A stretch of 64,000 nt of DNA from Amoebidium appalachense (GCA_963693365.1 CAVNZM010000005.1:12896001-12960000); one strand, 5' to 3'; counted from the stretch's first letter, positions 38,514 to 59,290 are shown. The notes: generated by a model from the sequence alone, not told the origin. Numbers and translations are program-made.

Positions 38514-40274
38514 TTAAACCCTGGAGGGGTAAAGCATCTGCAGGGGAAAAGAGCGTTAGTGTCAACACTGAGGGCACTAGCATGTCGACCCATCAACAAG
38601 GCCACACTACCATCCATCCAGAAACTGGCGCACACACCTCCGGTCAAAATTTCGACATACAAATGGAGCAGCATTCTGCCACCACTACTTCTTGCATATA
38701 ACCGACTCGGTAAGATTCGGCTAGAATGTTTCATTCTGCCCTGTGCAAGGTCCCTTCCCCAAATATCAAATAGTAGACTTCAACTGTACATGACCAAGCC
38801 TCACTGTCTTGCTGGTGCCACAGCTGCCTGCAACCCCCCCCCCCCCCAAACACACACCCACACGTACCACGCGGACGGTGGCGCCCATGGTCTTGGGGGG
38901 CAGGTTGGAGGTGAACTTGGCGCGCACAACACCGCCGTTGCCGTGGGAGCGGGCAACCTTGCCCCAGATGACGCGGTAGTGGGTGGGCTTGCCCGTGACC
39001 TTGTTCTTGGTGGCGCGCTTGCACTTGTACACGTAGGCAATGCGCTTGCCCATGTAGAACTCAGTATCCTCCTTGGTCTTGACCCCCTCGAGCTTGACCA
39101 GGGAGAAGTTGGCACTCTGGTTGCGCTGGCCACGGGTGAACCCGAGCACAACGCCCTTGGTGTACAGTCTGTGTGTGTGTGCATGCGTGTTTTTGTGTGT
39201 GCGTGTGCGTTGATACATGCGTGTACATGGGCGTGGATAGATGGAGCATGGGGGTAGTGTGTCGTGCAGGTGAAATGTGGTACGTGTGATGTCCTGGGTG
39301 TAGTATGTCGTGTAGATGAAATGTGGTACGTGTAACGTGTAATGCAGGTGTGCAAGCATCAATATGTGCGTTGAAAAGTATTGTTCACACCCGCAATTAG
39401 CCAAGTGGTTGTTGTGCAGTGCGGAGAAGCAGATGAGTGTGTGCATTGTGGTGTGCTGGAAGAATTTGAATGTGTGTGTACCAGCGAAGGGGAAAGTGTG
39501 GGTGGAAGATGACGGGTGGTCAGTTGATGGCAGTATTCCAGAGCTGAGATCCCCGTATGCACCGGCCAATGCAAACAGAACTGCAAGATGCGCTATACGG
39601 TAGTCTCTTGATGATGGTGCATGTACAACCGTATTTGAATGCTATCTGACAAGAACAGGAAACAAATAATCTCTGCGTCCCATCGACATTGGTGGCGAAT
39701 GTCCGATAATATCCACGCATAAGCTCCAAAACCGGTGGACTCCAGCCAACTGGGGTCGATCTGCCAAAAATCAGCTCAAAAGAAACAATGATGGTAATAA
39801 TTACTGCCCTGCTGTGCCCGTTTCTCGCTTGTGTGCATGTAACCTCTGGCCGTCCTGCCAAAAATCGACCTTGAGAAGTGCCCCCATCCATGGGATCCTC
39901 CCCTTGTGATGTTAAATACTGGTGCCGTGTTCTCTGTCCTACACAATACGATTAGGAAACTACTCTACGAATATAGCGTCTAGCCCGTCGTCTTGTAAGT
40001 GCTGTATAACAGGGCTACTGGTCGATTGTGTCCGTGGTGCCGCGTTATGGGTCAGATGCTGCGGATATATGGACGATCTCTGCCGGATAACTCGTCGAGA
40101 TGCTTCCGTTTTCGCCTGCCTGGTCCCTGCATCCATCCTCCTGTGACCTGCTCTATTGCATCCTGCCTAATCCGACGGCATTCTCCGCACCTGCCAAATC
40201 CATCCCTATGCATCTACACTCTACGCTACGTTATTTGCCTAATTTCGGTGCCAGTACCTCACGGGCTGAGGCAT
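38514..40274 (-). CDS. RPL35A: 60S ribosomal protein eL33 (RPL35A), 3 exons, 113 aa
   Basis: A structural protein of the large ribosomal subunit. Minus-strand exons are 40274-40258 (17 nt, MPQPV plus two bases), 39168-38868 and 38537-38514; they sum to 342 nt (114 codons). The middle exon carries the eL33 core: [53 protein letters not shown] and [14 protein letters not shown]. The last exon adds MLYPSRV-stop, matching the invariant LYPS(R/N) end of the family. The first exon fits because its phase (two bases, AG) completes Arg before LYTKG, as in the RLYVKG start of fungal homologues. A pyrimidine tract just upstream resembles a 5' TOP. The acceptor of exon 2 sits in a (CA)n tract. The small first and last exons are supported by conservation and phase, not by transcript data. 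Confidence 0.93.
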
Positions 40275-40299
40275 CTTCGCTTGCTCAACGATGGACACC

Positions 40300-40453
40300 G
40301 AAAAGAGGAGTCACAGTGGCACACAGCTGCCCTTTAGCGTTGCCGCCTACAACGGTAACACACACTAGCTGATGAGGGAGATAAGCGGATAAAATAAACG
40401 CTGCTGGTTGGTTTAAGTTTATCCGCCTAGATTTATAAAAGCTTGTGGCCAAT
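40300..40453 (-). promoter_or_regulatory. Candidate eL33 promoter and 5' TOP tract
   Basis: On the minus strand, ATTGG (40453-40449) and TTTTATAAAT (40440-40431) are followed by CTCCTCTTTTC at 40310-40300, 26 bp before the ATG. The pyrimidine tract resembles the 5' terminal oligopyrimidine start of ribosomal-protein mRNAs. It lies too far from the TATA-like box for that box to set this start. Confidence 0.45.
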
Positions 40454-41168
40454 GAAACGAGTCTCCTAAAAAAAAGATCTGCGCGGGAAATTCCAAAAAA
40501 GCAGATTGCGCAAACCCAAACTGGGCAACTGCAACTTTCAAGTCGAGGTCGCACACCACGTCTTCAACGGAACATCCCAAAATGCTCAAGGAGTATTTGT
40601 GCAGTCCAGCTGCAGCTGTGCTTTATTTTTAAATAAAATTCGCAGACAACCCCGTTCGCTTTTTTATAACCCTGCAGCATTCAAAATTCTTGCTTACCTC
40701 AAACATGAGGGAAAGTATGCTTTCGGTTTATTGAGACCTCAGTTGATAGACATATGTGTATGTAGGTGCCTAAAAGAAAAATGCTCGTACACATAAAAGC
40801 ACACATTAACAACATGTGTAAACGGATATGCTCATAGCTTGTGAGAATTTATGCTATAAGCTTTCACTTCGGATGCAAGTTGGCGCCGCGACGTGTTGTG
40901 TCGGAATGGTGGGTTCATGTTCCCTGGGCTTTAATCCACATCACCTAGCCTATTTGGACACACGTACCTGTTTATCAGTGACCAAGTTGCACAAAGTCAT
41001 TAGCGCAAACAAGTTGATACTGCGCTGCTTAGTATGCACTAATCAAAACCATTCTTCCCATCTCCTTCCATTTTACTTCGAGGCTCCATCCCTCCACATC
41101 CCAACTCAATTCAACACATGGGCACACCTTCAAGTTGGTTCTGTGTTAAGTGGACGGTTGAGGGGAAG
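40454..41168. other. Interval between Churchill and eL33 genes
   Basis: About 0.7 kb of ordinary composition holding the Churchill 3' flank and the upstream eL33 region. No further gene is seen. Confidence 0.6.
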
Positions 41169-45037
<3,869 letters not shown>

Positions 45038-45690
45038 GGTTGAAACGGGCCTGGCCCTAGGCACGGTGGTCTTCACGTTGTGAGATGTTTCTCGAGCCCT
45101 TCCCTCTTTATTCTGTAGAACATTTGTTGGCTCTACCGGTACCTGTCACTAGATACACCCTGCAGTGTGTGGGTTTTACTAAACTTCACCAGCAATCCGT
45201 TCAGGCTAAGTAGCAGCATATCGTGCTGCTTCTTGCTTCGCATGCAGCTGTTTTGACCCTCTGGAAAGAAAGGATACCGTCAGTAGGGAGGTGTAGGTGG
45301 CCTTGTCAGCTTGCCAGGCGGAAACTGAAACTTTTTGAACGCTGAATTTTCTGCTGTTATAAAACGAAAACGAGTTTTCCATCGGATGGGAGCTCGAGTC
45401 AGCGAGGCTCGGCTCTTGTAATCGCAATAGATCTATCTCCTAAATCGACTCTTTTATGATTGGCTACAAATCATGGCTCTGTGTTTATTCGCTAAATTAC
45501 CTGCCTAATATGGTAGGTCCCGTTGCGCACACTGGCTTGTTACATTTTTCAGTTTGCGGCCCGGGAAGGCAGGGTAAGAAGACCTATCCAGCCTCCACAC
45601 AGACAACAGTGAAGCACGCTACAAACCACCTTTTTGTGATTCCCCAGCCACACGGCAACTCCCCACGTCCGGTGGCTTCAGGGTGCGCCT
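45038..45690. promoter_or_regulatory. Shared divergent promoter region, Churchill / amidohydrolase
   Basis: The two start codons face away from each other across 653 bp free of long homopolymers. An ATTGG box lies at about 45460-45464. No TATA box is clear. Co-regulation is an inference from geometry. Confidence 0.4.
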
Positions 45691-46890
45691 ATGTTTTCAG
45701 CCACGCTTGCCCGTGCAGCGAGGAGGGTGGTGAACATGGGTGCCGTGGGCGCCTTTGAGCCGCTGCAGCGCGTGCGGCTGTTCTACCCGGCCACGGCCCT
45801 GGCCTACGATGCCTCCTATGTGCTCACGTCACGCGACGCGCCCCACTACGACGTACCTGGGCGCATCAAGGGCGTGCTGGACATGGCACTTGCCCGCCCG
45901 CACCTGTTCGACTGTGTGCCCGTCAGCCCCAGCGTGCAGCCGGGCGGCAGCTACGAGCAGTGTGCCGAGATAGAGGCGGCTCTGCGCGTGCACAGTGCGG
46001 ACATGGTGGAGTTTCTATTGCGTGTGCCTAAAGAGCCCCCCGTAGTGCCCGAGACCTTCCTCATCCCCGGTGCCTTCTCGCGGACAGGCCGGGTGCCCAA
46101 GTTCCCCAACCTGCCGCAGTATGCAGGGGCCTACTGCTTCGACAGCTGGACTCCCCTCACGAACCAAACCATACCTGCCGTGATCGAGAGTCTGGCCTGT
46201 GCGCTGCAGGCGGCCAGGGCCGTTGTTTCTGCGCCGGTTAGCCAGCAGCCCAACGTGGCCTATGCACTATGCCGCACACCAGGCCACCATGCAGGGCACT
46301 CAGCCTACGGGGGCTACTGCTACCTCAACAACGCAGTCATAACGGCGCGACACCTGCAGCTCAGTGGGCTCTCCAACGTGATCATAGTCGACCTGGACTT
46401 CCACTACGGCAACGGCACACACATACTGTGCCAGGGGCTGGATGATGTGCACATGGTCAGTGTGCATGCTGACCCTGCCGTGGGCTATGAGCCCTACTTC
46501 AGTGGTATGGCGGTGCTGGAGGAGGAGAGTGGGGTGGACGGGCAGGGCATACCAAAGTGCCTCAACCTGGTCTACGACCCTATCACTATCAGGCAGCAGC
46601 ACTTCACCACCCTAATGGAACAGGCCTGTGACTTTGTGCACAGGGTCTACGACGCAAAGAAGGGAGACACGGGGGCACTCGTGGTCAGTTTGGGGGTGGA
46701 TGCGCTTGAGGATGACCCCCTGCATAAGAGTGGAACGGGGTGGAAGGCAGATTGGTATGGACAGGCTGCACGTAGGTTGAGGGAGGTGAATGGGGACCGG
46801 CCCATGGTGGTGGTGCACGAGGGGGGCTACAGCCCCGACAAGAGCCCAAGTGCCGTGCTGGCTTTCTTCGAGGGGCTGTTGGCCCCCTAG
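45691..46890 (+). CDS. Histone-deacetylase-superfamily amidohydrolase, acetylpolyamine-amidohydrolase-like (399 aa)
   Basis: A single-exon zinc-dependent deacylase of the arginase/HDAC fold, closest in layout to acetylpolyamine amidohydrolases and related class II-like enzymes. Catalytic-site motifs are present: RTPGHHAGHSAYGGYCYLNN (His pair at 199-200), IIVDLDFHYGNGTH (zinc ligands Asp236 and His238), SLGVDALEDDP (Asp337, third ligand) and HEGGY (Tyr380). The usual HHGNGT is HYGNGT here. The substrate (histone, polyamine or other) cannot be read from sequence. The first ATG (45691) gives an Arg/Ala-rich, acid-free MFSATLARAARRVV start that could be a mitochondrial targeting peptide. A second ATG at 45736 would remove it. 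Strong GC-rich codon use and lack of introns set it apart from its neighbours. Confidence 0.92.
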   Translation: MFSATLARAARRVVNMGAVGAFEPLQRVRLFYPATALAYDASYVLTSRDAPHYDVPGRIKGVLDMALARPHLFDCVPVSPSVQPGGSYEQCAEIEAALRVHSADMVEFLLRVPKEPPVVPETFLIPGAFSRTGRVPKFPNLPQYAGAYCFDSWTPLTNQTIPAVIESLACALQAARAVVSAPVSQQPNVAYALCRTPGHHAGHSAYGGYCYLNNAVITARHLQLSGLSNVIIVDLDFHYGNGTHILCQGLDDVHMVSVHADPAVGYEPYFSGMAVLEEESGVDGQGIPKCLNLVYDPITIRQQHFTTLMEQACDFVHRVYDAKKGDTGALVVSLGVDALEDDPLHKSGTGWKADWYGQAARRLREVNGDRPMVVVHEGGYSPDKSPSAVLAFFEGLLAP

Positions 46891-46934
46891 AGCGGACAGT
46901 GACCATATATGGTAGGAGGGGGGGGGGGAGTAGG

Positions 46935-47145
46935 CATGTGCATAGTGTTAATGTTTAATCTTTTTTGTACACGGCCATGTGCATAGTGTTAATGTTTATT
47001 CTTTTTTGTACACGGCCACGTGCATAGTGTTAATGTTTATTCTTTTTTGTACACGGCCATGTGCATAGTGATAATGTTTTTTCTTTTTTGTACATGGCTA
47101 TGTGCATAGTGTTAATGTTTATTCTTTTTTGTCGGCCATGTGCAC
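46935..47145 (+). repeat. 41-bp minisatellite, five copies, after the amidohydrolase gene
   Basis: The unit starts CATGTGCATAGTGTTAATGT, continues with a T-rich tract and ends GTACACGGC. The fifth copy is shortened. It begins 45 bp after the stop codon and may lie in the 3' UTR. Confidence 0.85.
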
Positions 47146-52637
<5,492 letters not shown>

Positions 52638-52836
52638 AAGTAAGACAATAAGGAGTTTATATGGTTAAGTAAGACAATAGGGAGGTTAAATGGTTAAGTA
52701 AGACAATAGGGAGGTTAAGTGGTTAAGACAATAAGGAGTATAAATGGTTAAGTAAGACAATAGGGAGGTTAAATGGTTAAGGAAAACAATAAGGAGGTCA
52801 AATCGGTAAGTAAGACAATAAGGAGGTTTTATGGTT
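52638..52836 (+). repeat. 29-bp minisatellite, about seven copies
   Basis: The unit starts AAGTAAGACAATAGGGAGGT and ends with a TTAAATGGTT-like segment. One copy is shortened by four bases. It abuts the MITE on its right side. Confidence 0.9.
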
Positions 52837-52847
52837 GGAGACCCTTA

Positions 52848-53093
52848 CAGGGGTCCCTCGCGTATTAATACACCCCCGTTTTTGGTTAGAAGTGTATTAA
52901 TACGTGAGGTGTATTAATACGCGAACGCGACAGTTTTACTAGTAAATTGCCATTTATGGTGTCGCGCCTAAGTACTTACATATGAGTATACAGGGAAATC
53001 TATATGTCCCCCTATACTATCGTGCAGGGCCGGAAGTGTATCAATACTCGAATGTATAAATAAGATGGTGTATAAGTACATGAGGGACCCCTG
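52848..53093. mobile_element. TA-flanked MITE, 246 bp, with 27-bp terminal inverted repeats
   Basis: The left end is CAGGGGTCCCTCGCGTATTA and the right end, reversed, is CAGGGGTCCCTCATGTACTT; both continue to TACACC. The 27-bp ends match at 23 positions and each is flanked by TA. Small size, no coding capacity, TA duplication and CAGGGGTCCCTC ends fit a non-autonomous Tc1/mariner or pogo/Tigger-type element. Internal palindromes (GTATTAATAC) recur three times near the left end. Confidence 0.75.
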
Positions 53094-53412
53094 TACTATG
53101 AGCCCAAACACGTATCCCACCCTCTTCCCCCCCCCCCCCCCCCCCCCTCCACCCCCCTCCCCCCCCCCCCCCTCCCCCCCCCAGATATCATGGGTTTCTT
53201 GGTTAGCAGTATCAACAGGCTCTGCTTGTCTTGAATGTTCTCTTTGCATTCGTTTTTCATCGTGCTTTCCTTCCGCCTCAAACCCCCCCCCCCCCCCCCC
53301 CCCCACCAATCTCCCCCCGAAATGTGCCATATTATAATCCTCTCCCCCCCTGGGCAGCCCATTGTCTTACCCCTTCTTTCTCCCCTGGGACATACCTTTC
53401 TTGCCATTGCAG

Positions 53413-53506
53413 GCAGCATACCCCTTGGACCAATCATGCAGTCAGGCAGCAACGTCATTGTGAGGGTACTGGCTAGAAGAGTGCAATCACAGGTGTGGGT
53501 GTGTGT

Positions 53507-53572
<66 letters not shown>

Positions 53573-53702
53573 ATGTGTGTGTGTGGGTGTGGGTGTGTGT
53601 GTGCGTGTGTGTGTGCTTTTCTGTATGTGTGTGTGCGTCACGGTGTGCGTGTGTGGGTGGGTGGATGGGTGGGTGTGCATGTATGTGTATGTGTGTGTGT
53701 GT

Positions 53703-53733
<31 letters not shown>

Positions 53734-53912
53734 CGCGCGCGCGTGTGTGTGCGCGTGTGTGTGTGTGGGTGTGTGCATGTGGGTGTGTGGGTGTGTGTGG
53801 GTGTGTGTGTATGTGTGTATGTGTGTGTGTGTGCGTGTGTGTGTCTGTGCCTGTGCGTGCGTGTGTGCTTGTGTGTGCGTGTGTGTGTGTGTGTGTGCGT
53901 GTGCGTGTGTGT

Positions 53913-53943
<31 letters not shown>

Positions 53944-54070
53944 CATGTGGGTGTGTGGGTGTGCGTGGGTGTGGTGTGTGTGTGTGTGTGTGCGTGTGTG
54001 CTTTTCTGTATGTGTGTGTGCATGTGCGTGGGTGGGTGGGTGGGTGGGTGGGTGGGTGGGTGGGTGTGCA

Positions 54071-54134
<64 letters not shown>

Positions 54135-54199
54135 TGTGTGCGCACGCGTGTGTGTGTGTGTGTGTGTGCATATGGGTGTGTGGGTGTGTGTGGGTGTGT

Positions 54200-54281
<82 letters not shown>

Positions 54282-54310
54282 ATGTGGGTGTGTGGGTGTG
54301 TGTGGGTGTG

Positions 54311-54341
<31 letters not shown>

Positions 54342-54409
54342 TTTCTGTATGTGTGTGTTCATGTGCGTGGGTGGGTGGGTGGGTGGGTGGGTGTGCATGT
54401 GTGTGTGTG

Positions 54410-54486
<77 letters not shown>

Positions 54487-55350
54487 TGTGCTTTTCTGTA
54501 TGTGTGTGTGGGTGTGTGGGTGTGTAGGTGTGTGGGTGTGCAGGCGGGCATTTGTGCTGCCTCTTTCTCTCCCTCCCTCCCTCTCTGTTTTCTGTATCTC
54601 TCCCCCTCCCCTCCCCTCCCCCTTTTCTTTCTCTCTCTCTCTCTCTCCGGCTCCCAAGTTCCCCTCCCCTCCCTGCCCTCTCCCTTCTCCTCCACCCCCT
54701 CCCACCCCTTCCCCTATCTCTCCCCCTCTCCCCCTCCTTCCCCCTCTTTTTCTGGGTGTTATTGGGGTGTGTTTGCATGTACACATGTATGTCTGTTCAG
54801 GGCAGAGGGGCAGATCAGTGTTCGAGAGTCAGTGTGTTGAAGGGGAATGGAAGAGACCGGTGGCTGCCACCTGTACGTATATTTTGTTTTTGGGCAGTCA
54901 CACACCTGAGAAGCAGGGAAAGGGGGGCCGTTGGGTGGTGTTGGATTGGGTGGGCGGGTGAGAGGGAGAGGGAGGGAGGGATGCGGTGGGGGGGGGGGGG
55001 GGGAGGGGGGTGTTGGGGGGCGGTCGTTTTTTCATTCTGCATGCTGTTGAGCTTGATGGCAGCTTGGCCTGTGTCTCTCACCTGATAGGCATCTAACCAT
55101 AATGATACGATGCCTACTCGATTCGAGGATTTTTTTATAGCAGTTGTGCTTAAAGAAAATTTACTTTCGAATTCTCAGCATGGCGTAAACAGGGGTTTAG
55201 CCGCTGATAATGCCGTATGCGGGTGTTCCTTTAGCAACGATGATTCGGTAGTTCCGACCAATGGGATTGAACGGACAGACATAGGCATAGACTGTGTTGG
55301 GATGCAGATCAATGTACCACCAATGAAGGGGAGGAGAGGCAAACACAAAA
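53413..55350 (+). CDS. Candidate exons of an unidentified gene (low confidence)
   Basis: Three plus-strand segments join in one open frame with plausible splice borders. They are 53413-53492 (acceptor TTGCCATTGCAG, donor GTGTGG), 54801-54872 (acceptor TCTGTTCAG, donor GTACGT) and 55089 onward (acceptor CACCTGATAG). The conceptual peptide includes [20 protein letters not shown], then [11 protein letters not shown], then [13 protein letters not shown] and [16 protein letters not shown]. No family is recognised, codon use is less GC-rich than in the sure genes, and neither start nor end was found. Similar Cys-containing frames occur near 55.9-56.1 kb and 59.6-59.8 kb. These may be chance frames, pseudogene remains or real exons. 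Confidence 0.22.
53493..54545 (+). repeat. Long TG/GGTG microsatellite region
   Basis: More than 1 kb of TG repeats with repeated CTTTTCTGTATGTGTGTGTG inserts (about 53617, 54001, 54340, 54491) and GGGTGGGTGG blocks. These reveal segmental duplications of a few hundred bp within the repeat. Confidence 0.9.
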
Positions 55351-55559
55351 CTGGTCGACAAGGTGGATTGGGGAGGGGGGGGGGGGGGGGGGGGAAAAGC
55401 AAAAAGAACAAAAGACCTACTTGTCACCCCCTCAAAGAAGCAAATGGGACAAACGGATGAGAAAGAAAGAAAAAAGGAAAACTGAAGGCAGAAAGAAGAG
55501 GAAGATCCCAAAAAGGTAATTTACACTGCACACAGGCGCATGGACGCAAAAGGCTAAAG

Positions 55560-55584
55560 CTCACACGCACACAACCACACACAA

Positions 55585-55664
<80 letters not shown>

Positions 55665-55668
55665 CCGT

Positions 55669-55709
<41 letters not shown>

Positions 55710-55863
55710 ACACGCGCACACGCACACACACACACACATGCACACACACACGCACACACACACATGCACACACACACACACACACAAACACACGCACACA
55801 CACGCACACACACACACACACACACAAACACGCGTGCAAGCACACACGTACGCACACACACAC
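55560..55863 (+). repeat. (CA)n microsatellite
   Basis: CA-rich throughout, with a pure tract at about 55585-55663. Confidence 0.9.
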
Positions 55864-56639
55864 AGAGAGAGACAGAGAAACTTTCTGGTTGGATGCCTGT
55901 CTAAATATGAAAACAGTCATCGTATGGGAGCAAGGGTTCTCTTTTCAATTATCGTTTTGAAGCTATTTGTGTTAATTGCTACCAAACAAATGGTACAGCT
56001 CTATTAAGTAAGGATCAGTTTTCGACTGTGGTTCCGATTGGTGAGATAGGTGGCCAATGCCGAAAACAATGTGTCGTGAAGGCAACATATCAGTAACGTG
56101 GTAGTAACCAACACCACCCCCGTCCCTTTTCACAGACTCCCGGGCAATTCCTTCCATCCAACACTCTGCAGGTGTGTCTATCGCCACGATCACAACATCG
56201 ACGGCTACTTTGTTGCAAAGCCGAAGAAATTTCAGATATAGAAGCCCCCCCTCATGCACGGACCCCTGGACACACACACACAATCATCACACACCTTTTT
56301 CAATGTTGTCACAGTGCCCCATTGGCAATCTAACCGAATCCCCTCCCCCCCCCCCCCCCCCCACAACCACCACCCTTCTCTTCTCCCTCCTCTCCCTTCG
56401 ACCCCCCCCCCCCTCCCCCCCACACACACACCAACCTTCGGACACACATGCATGCTCACTTGTACATGTCTTCACCTACACACAACGGCTTGGCATATGC
56501 AGTACTGTAACGCACGCGCGCGCGCGCATACACACACACACACGCGCGCGCGCGCGCGCGCGCGCAATCGCACACGCACAACACCAGCTGATCTCATGTG
56601 TCCAAGGGGACACCTCCCTCCCCCCCCCCCCCCCCCCCC

Positions 56640-56701
<62 letters not shown>

Positions 56702-56820
56702 TTAAAAAATAAATAAATAAAATAAAATAAATAAATAAATAAAAATGCAAAATAAAAATAAAAAAAATATATAAAAAACGGGGAACTTGGGAACGTAATA
56801 GATCGAACAAATGGTCTTAT

Positions 56821-56930
56821 TTTGTATTCTTGGTTTGTATTCTTGGTTTGCATTCTTGGTTTGCATTCTTGGTTTGTATTCTTGCTTTTTATTCTTGGTT
56901 TGTATTCTTGCTTTTTATTCTTGGTGAGTA
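56821..56930 (+). repeat. 14-bp minisatellite, about eight copies
   Basis: Tandem TTTGTATTCTTGG-type units with TTTGCATTCTTGG and TTTTTATTCTTGC variants, directly next to R1 copy 3. Confidence 0.85.
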
Positions 56931-57050
56931 TGTATATAAACTACACCTACATCCATGTACCTGATATAACCCTGTAGGGATATACCTAGCAACCCCCCCA
57001 TGCCTGGGACTGGTCTCTGTGCCTCGATTAAACAGCATAAACCCCCATCT
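56930..57050 (-). repeat. Interspersed repeat family R1, copy 3
   Basis: Read on the minus strand it gives GGGGGTTTATGCTGTTTAAT, CGAGGCACAGAGACCAGTCC, CAGGCATGGGGGGG and an AGGTATATCCCTACAGGG segment. This is the same order as copy 1 at 2282-2420 with about 20-30% differences by eye. Confidence 0.6.
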
Positions 57051-57345
57051 GTATATGTGCCCATAGCAACACGAATAAACAGCATAAACCCCCATCTATG
57101 TGCACATAGCAACACGAATAAATAGCCATAAACCCCCATATGTATGTGCCCATAGCAACACGAATAAACAGCATCATGAAACCCCCATCTATGTGCCCAT
57201 AGCAACACGAATAAACAGCATAAACCCCCATCTATGTGCCAATAGCAATACGAATAAACAGCATGTATGTGCCCATAGCAATGCGAATAAACAGCATAAA
57301 CCCCCATCTGTTTGTGCCCATAGCAACACGACTAAACAGCATAAG
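57051..57345 (-). repeat. Tandem array derived from the R1 leading segment, about seven units
   Basis: Each unit, on the minus strand, has GGGGGTTTATGCTGTTTATT then CGTGTTGCTATGGGCAC, with a 35-45 bp period. The first part matches the start of R1, so the array looks like amplification of one end of that element. Confidence 0.65.
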
Positions 57346-57479
57346 GGCCTCAGAGTCTATGTGTCCCAAAGTTCCCGTTGGTGGAAGGAGACAAAAGCAG
57401 ACGGGAAGGGGGTGAGGGAATGGAACGAGAAAAATAAGTGAATTTTTTTTTGTTTGTTTGTTTTGGGAGGGAAGGGGGG

Positions 57480-58870
57480 GGGGGGGGGGGGGGGGGGGGG
57501 GGAGATCCGGAGGTGCCGCCATCCCCACAGGAAAACAAAGGGAATTTTTTATTTATTATTATTATTATTTATTTTTATTTATTTTTTTCGGGGGGGGGGG
57601 GGGGGGGGGGGATTTGTTTCGAATCACTGAGGTTGTGCATGCAACTCGAATCGGTCTGTAACGAACGTGCTTGTTCAAAATCTGACAGAGAATTTAGTGA
57701 AAAGTTCACATCCGGAACTGATGTCCACACGTACACTGCTCCGACATCATTCTGTGCGGTGTGCGTGCAACTTGAAACTTTGAGGGGGGTTGGAAATAAA
57801 CGGACTCCAGGAGCAATAGAGAACCATCCAGAGTAAATACCGTCAATTGCTTAAGTAGAGTATGAATGTCAACACACGGGTCAAGTTCAACGGTACCCCC
57901 GTGAATATTAAAGCTGTCACATCTGTGAGACTTCCTCGGGCACAAAACCCCCTCCCCCCCCCCCCTCCCCCCCCCCCCCCCCCTCCCCCCCCCCAGACAA
58001 AGTTGTTGTGCAGGAGTACAGTGCAAGGGACGAAGTATTGAGGCGCTGAATGGAAGCCACACTCCATCCATGTGGTACAGGCCAGGCAAAGCCGCAGGCT
58101 GACCGGCATTCCTGGTATTTGCCATATATGGTGCAAGTGTGTATGTAACGCTAGCCAATTGGAAGCATTGTATTGATATAGTGTTACTCCACGTATGGAC
58201 CAATCAGGCTGTTGTGATATGCAATTAAATGCCCCGTGTTCCCATAATGAATTTGGTTCCCAGCTACAGTTATGGAAATTCCTGTGGGAGGAGCAGTGAG
58301 ACATAGCTGACTGGTCTCAGTCTGGGCAATAGGCTGCTTGCTGCTTTCACATCACTGCGATTCTCAGACTACCCGATCAGTCTTACGTCCCCCCCACCCC
58401 CCCTCTTCCCCGGCTCCTCCTCCGCTCTTCATCTATTCCACACACATACTGTAGGCGGGTATGTAACCTGGGCCACTTCTATGATTGCCAAACGATTACG
58501 CACAGGGGGCCAAATGCGATCAAAACAGGTAAAAAGCAGCCTATAGCCAGTATAGCAAATGCTTGCAAAAACCAGGGAGAATGTTTTGGAAATGTGGTGG
58601 TTCCATGGGTGGGGTACTTTTCTTTTTTTTTTCCTTTTCTTTTTTTTGTAGGAGGGCCCAAGTCCTATGATGCCATATGTACATAGTAGAGCTCTCGAGA
58701 CAAGCTACTGATTAGAGAGAAGAGCGAGGTACGGAAGGAAGCCATTCACATCCTTCGAATCCCATTCTTCTGACCCCTACAACTTCATGATGAGGAGGGA
58801 TGGGGGGGGAAGAGGCCGGGGGGAGGGGGGGGGGGGGGGGGGGGGGGAGGGGGGGGGGATCACTGCCCGG
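57480..58870. other. Unassigned interval with poly-G/poly-C runs and a CCAAT/CArG-like cluster
   Basis: G-runs near 57477-57501 and 57591-57610 and C-runs near 57953-57994. At 58122-58131 a CCATATATGG palindrome is followed by CCAAT at about 58157 and 58199, a promoter-like grouping reading either way. Open frames on both strands between 57.6 and 58.3 kb are not recognisable. Confidence 0.5.
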
Positions 58871-58902
58871 GCTTAATAACGGGTGCACGTGGTGGTGGTG
58901 GT

Positions 58903-58933
<31 letters not shown>

Positions 58934-59237
58934 GGGTAGTCTCCATGGAGCTGCACACAGTTTAAAACCAGCAACAAACGGCCCCGATTGCATTTCGAAA
59001 GGCTCCGAGGCAGTGACACCACATTATGTCCCACAATCAAACACCTGAGAATCCGACCTTCAGTTTCACCGATGTTTGCCTCATGGCATCTGGGTGACCA
59101 TCGTTCAACGTGCAGCAGAACCCTGCCTGCACAAGCCTACGGTTCGATCTTTGGCTCACTGCGAGACGAGTTGAGCCACTGACAGAGATCGCCCCTTGTT
59201 AGTTGCTGAAAAACCATGGAAGTCGAATATCCCCCCC

Positions 59238-59290
<53 letters not shown>

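Noticed and set aside
37926-39257. 443-codon plus-strand frame
   Set aside because: It overlaps the eL33 exons on the opposite strand and is their antisense shadow.
39922-40372. Overlapping Cys-rich plus-strand frames considered as a zinc-binding protein
   Set aside because: They lie over the eL33 first exon and promoter on the opposite strand and show no spacing of a known zinc-binding domain.
53235-54961. Open frames of 400-490 codons rich in Cys-Val or His-Thr
   Set aside because: They are translations of the TG/CA repeat on either strand; a dinucleotide repeat is open in several frames and yields only alternating residues.
56572-56700. G-run frames encoding long Gly or Pro stretches, also seen at many other homopolymers
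   Set aside because: Pure homopolymer translation; not evidence of a gene.
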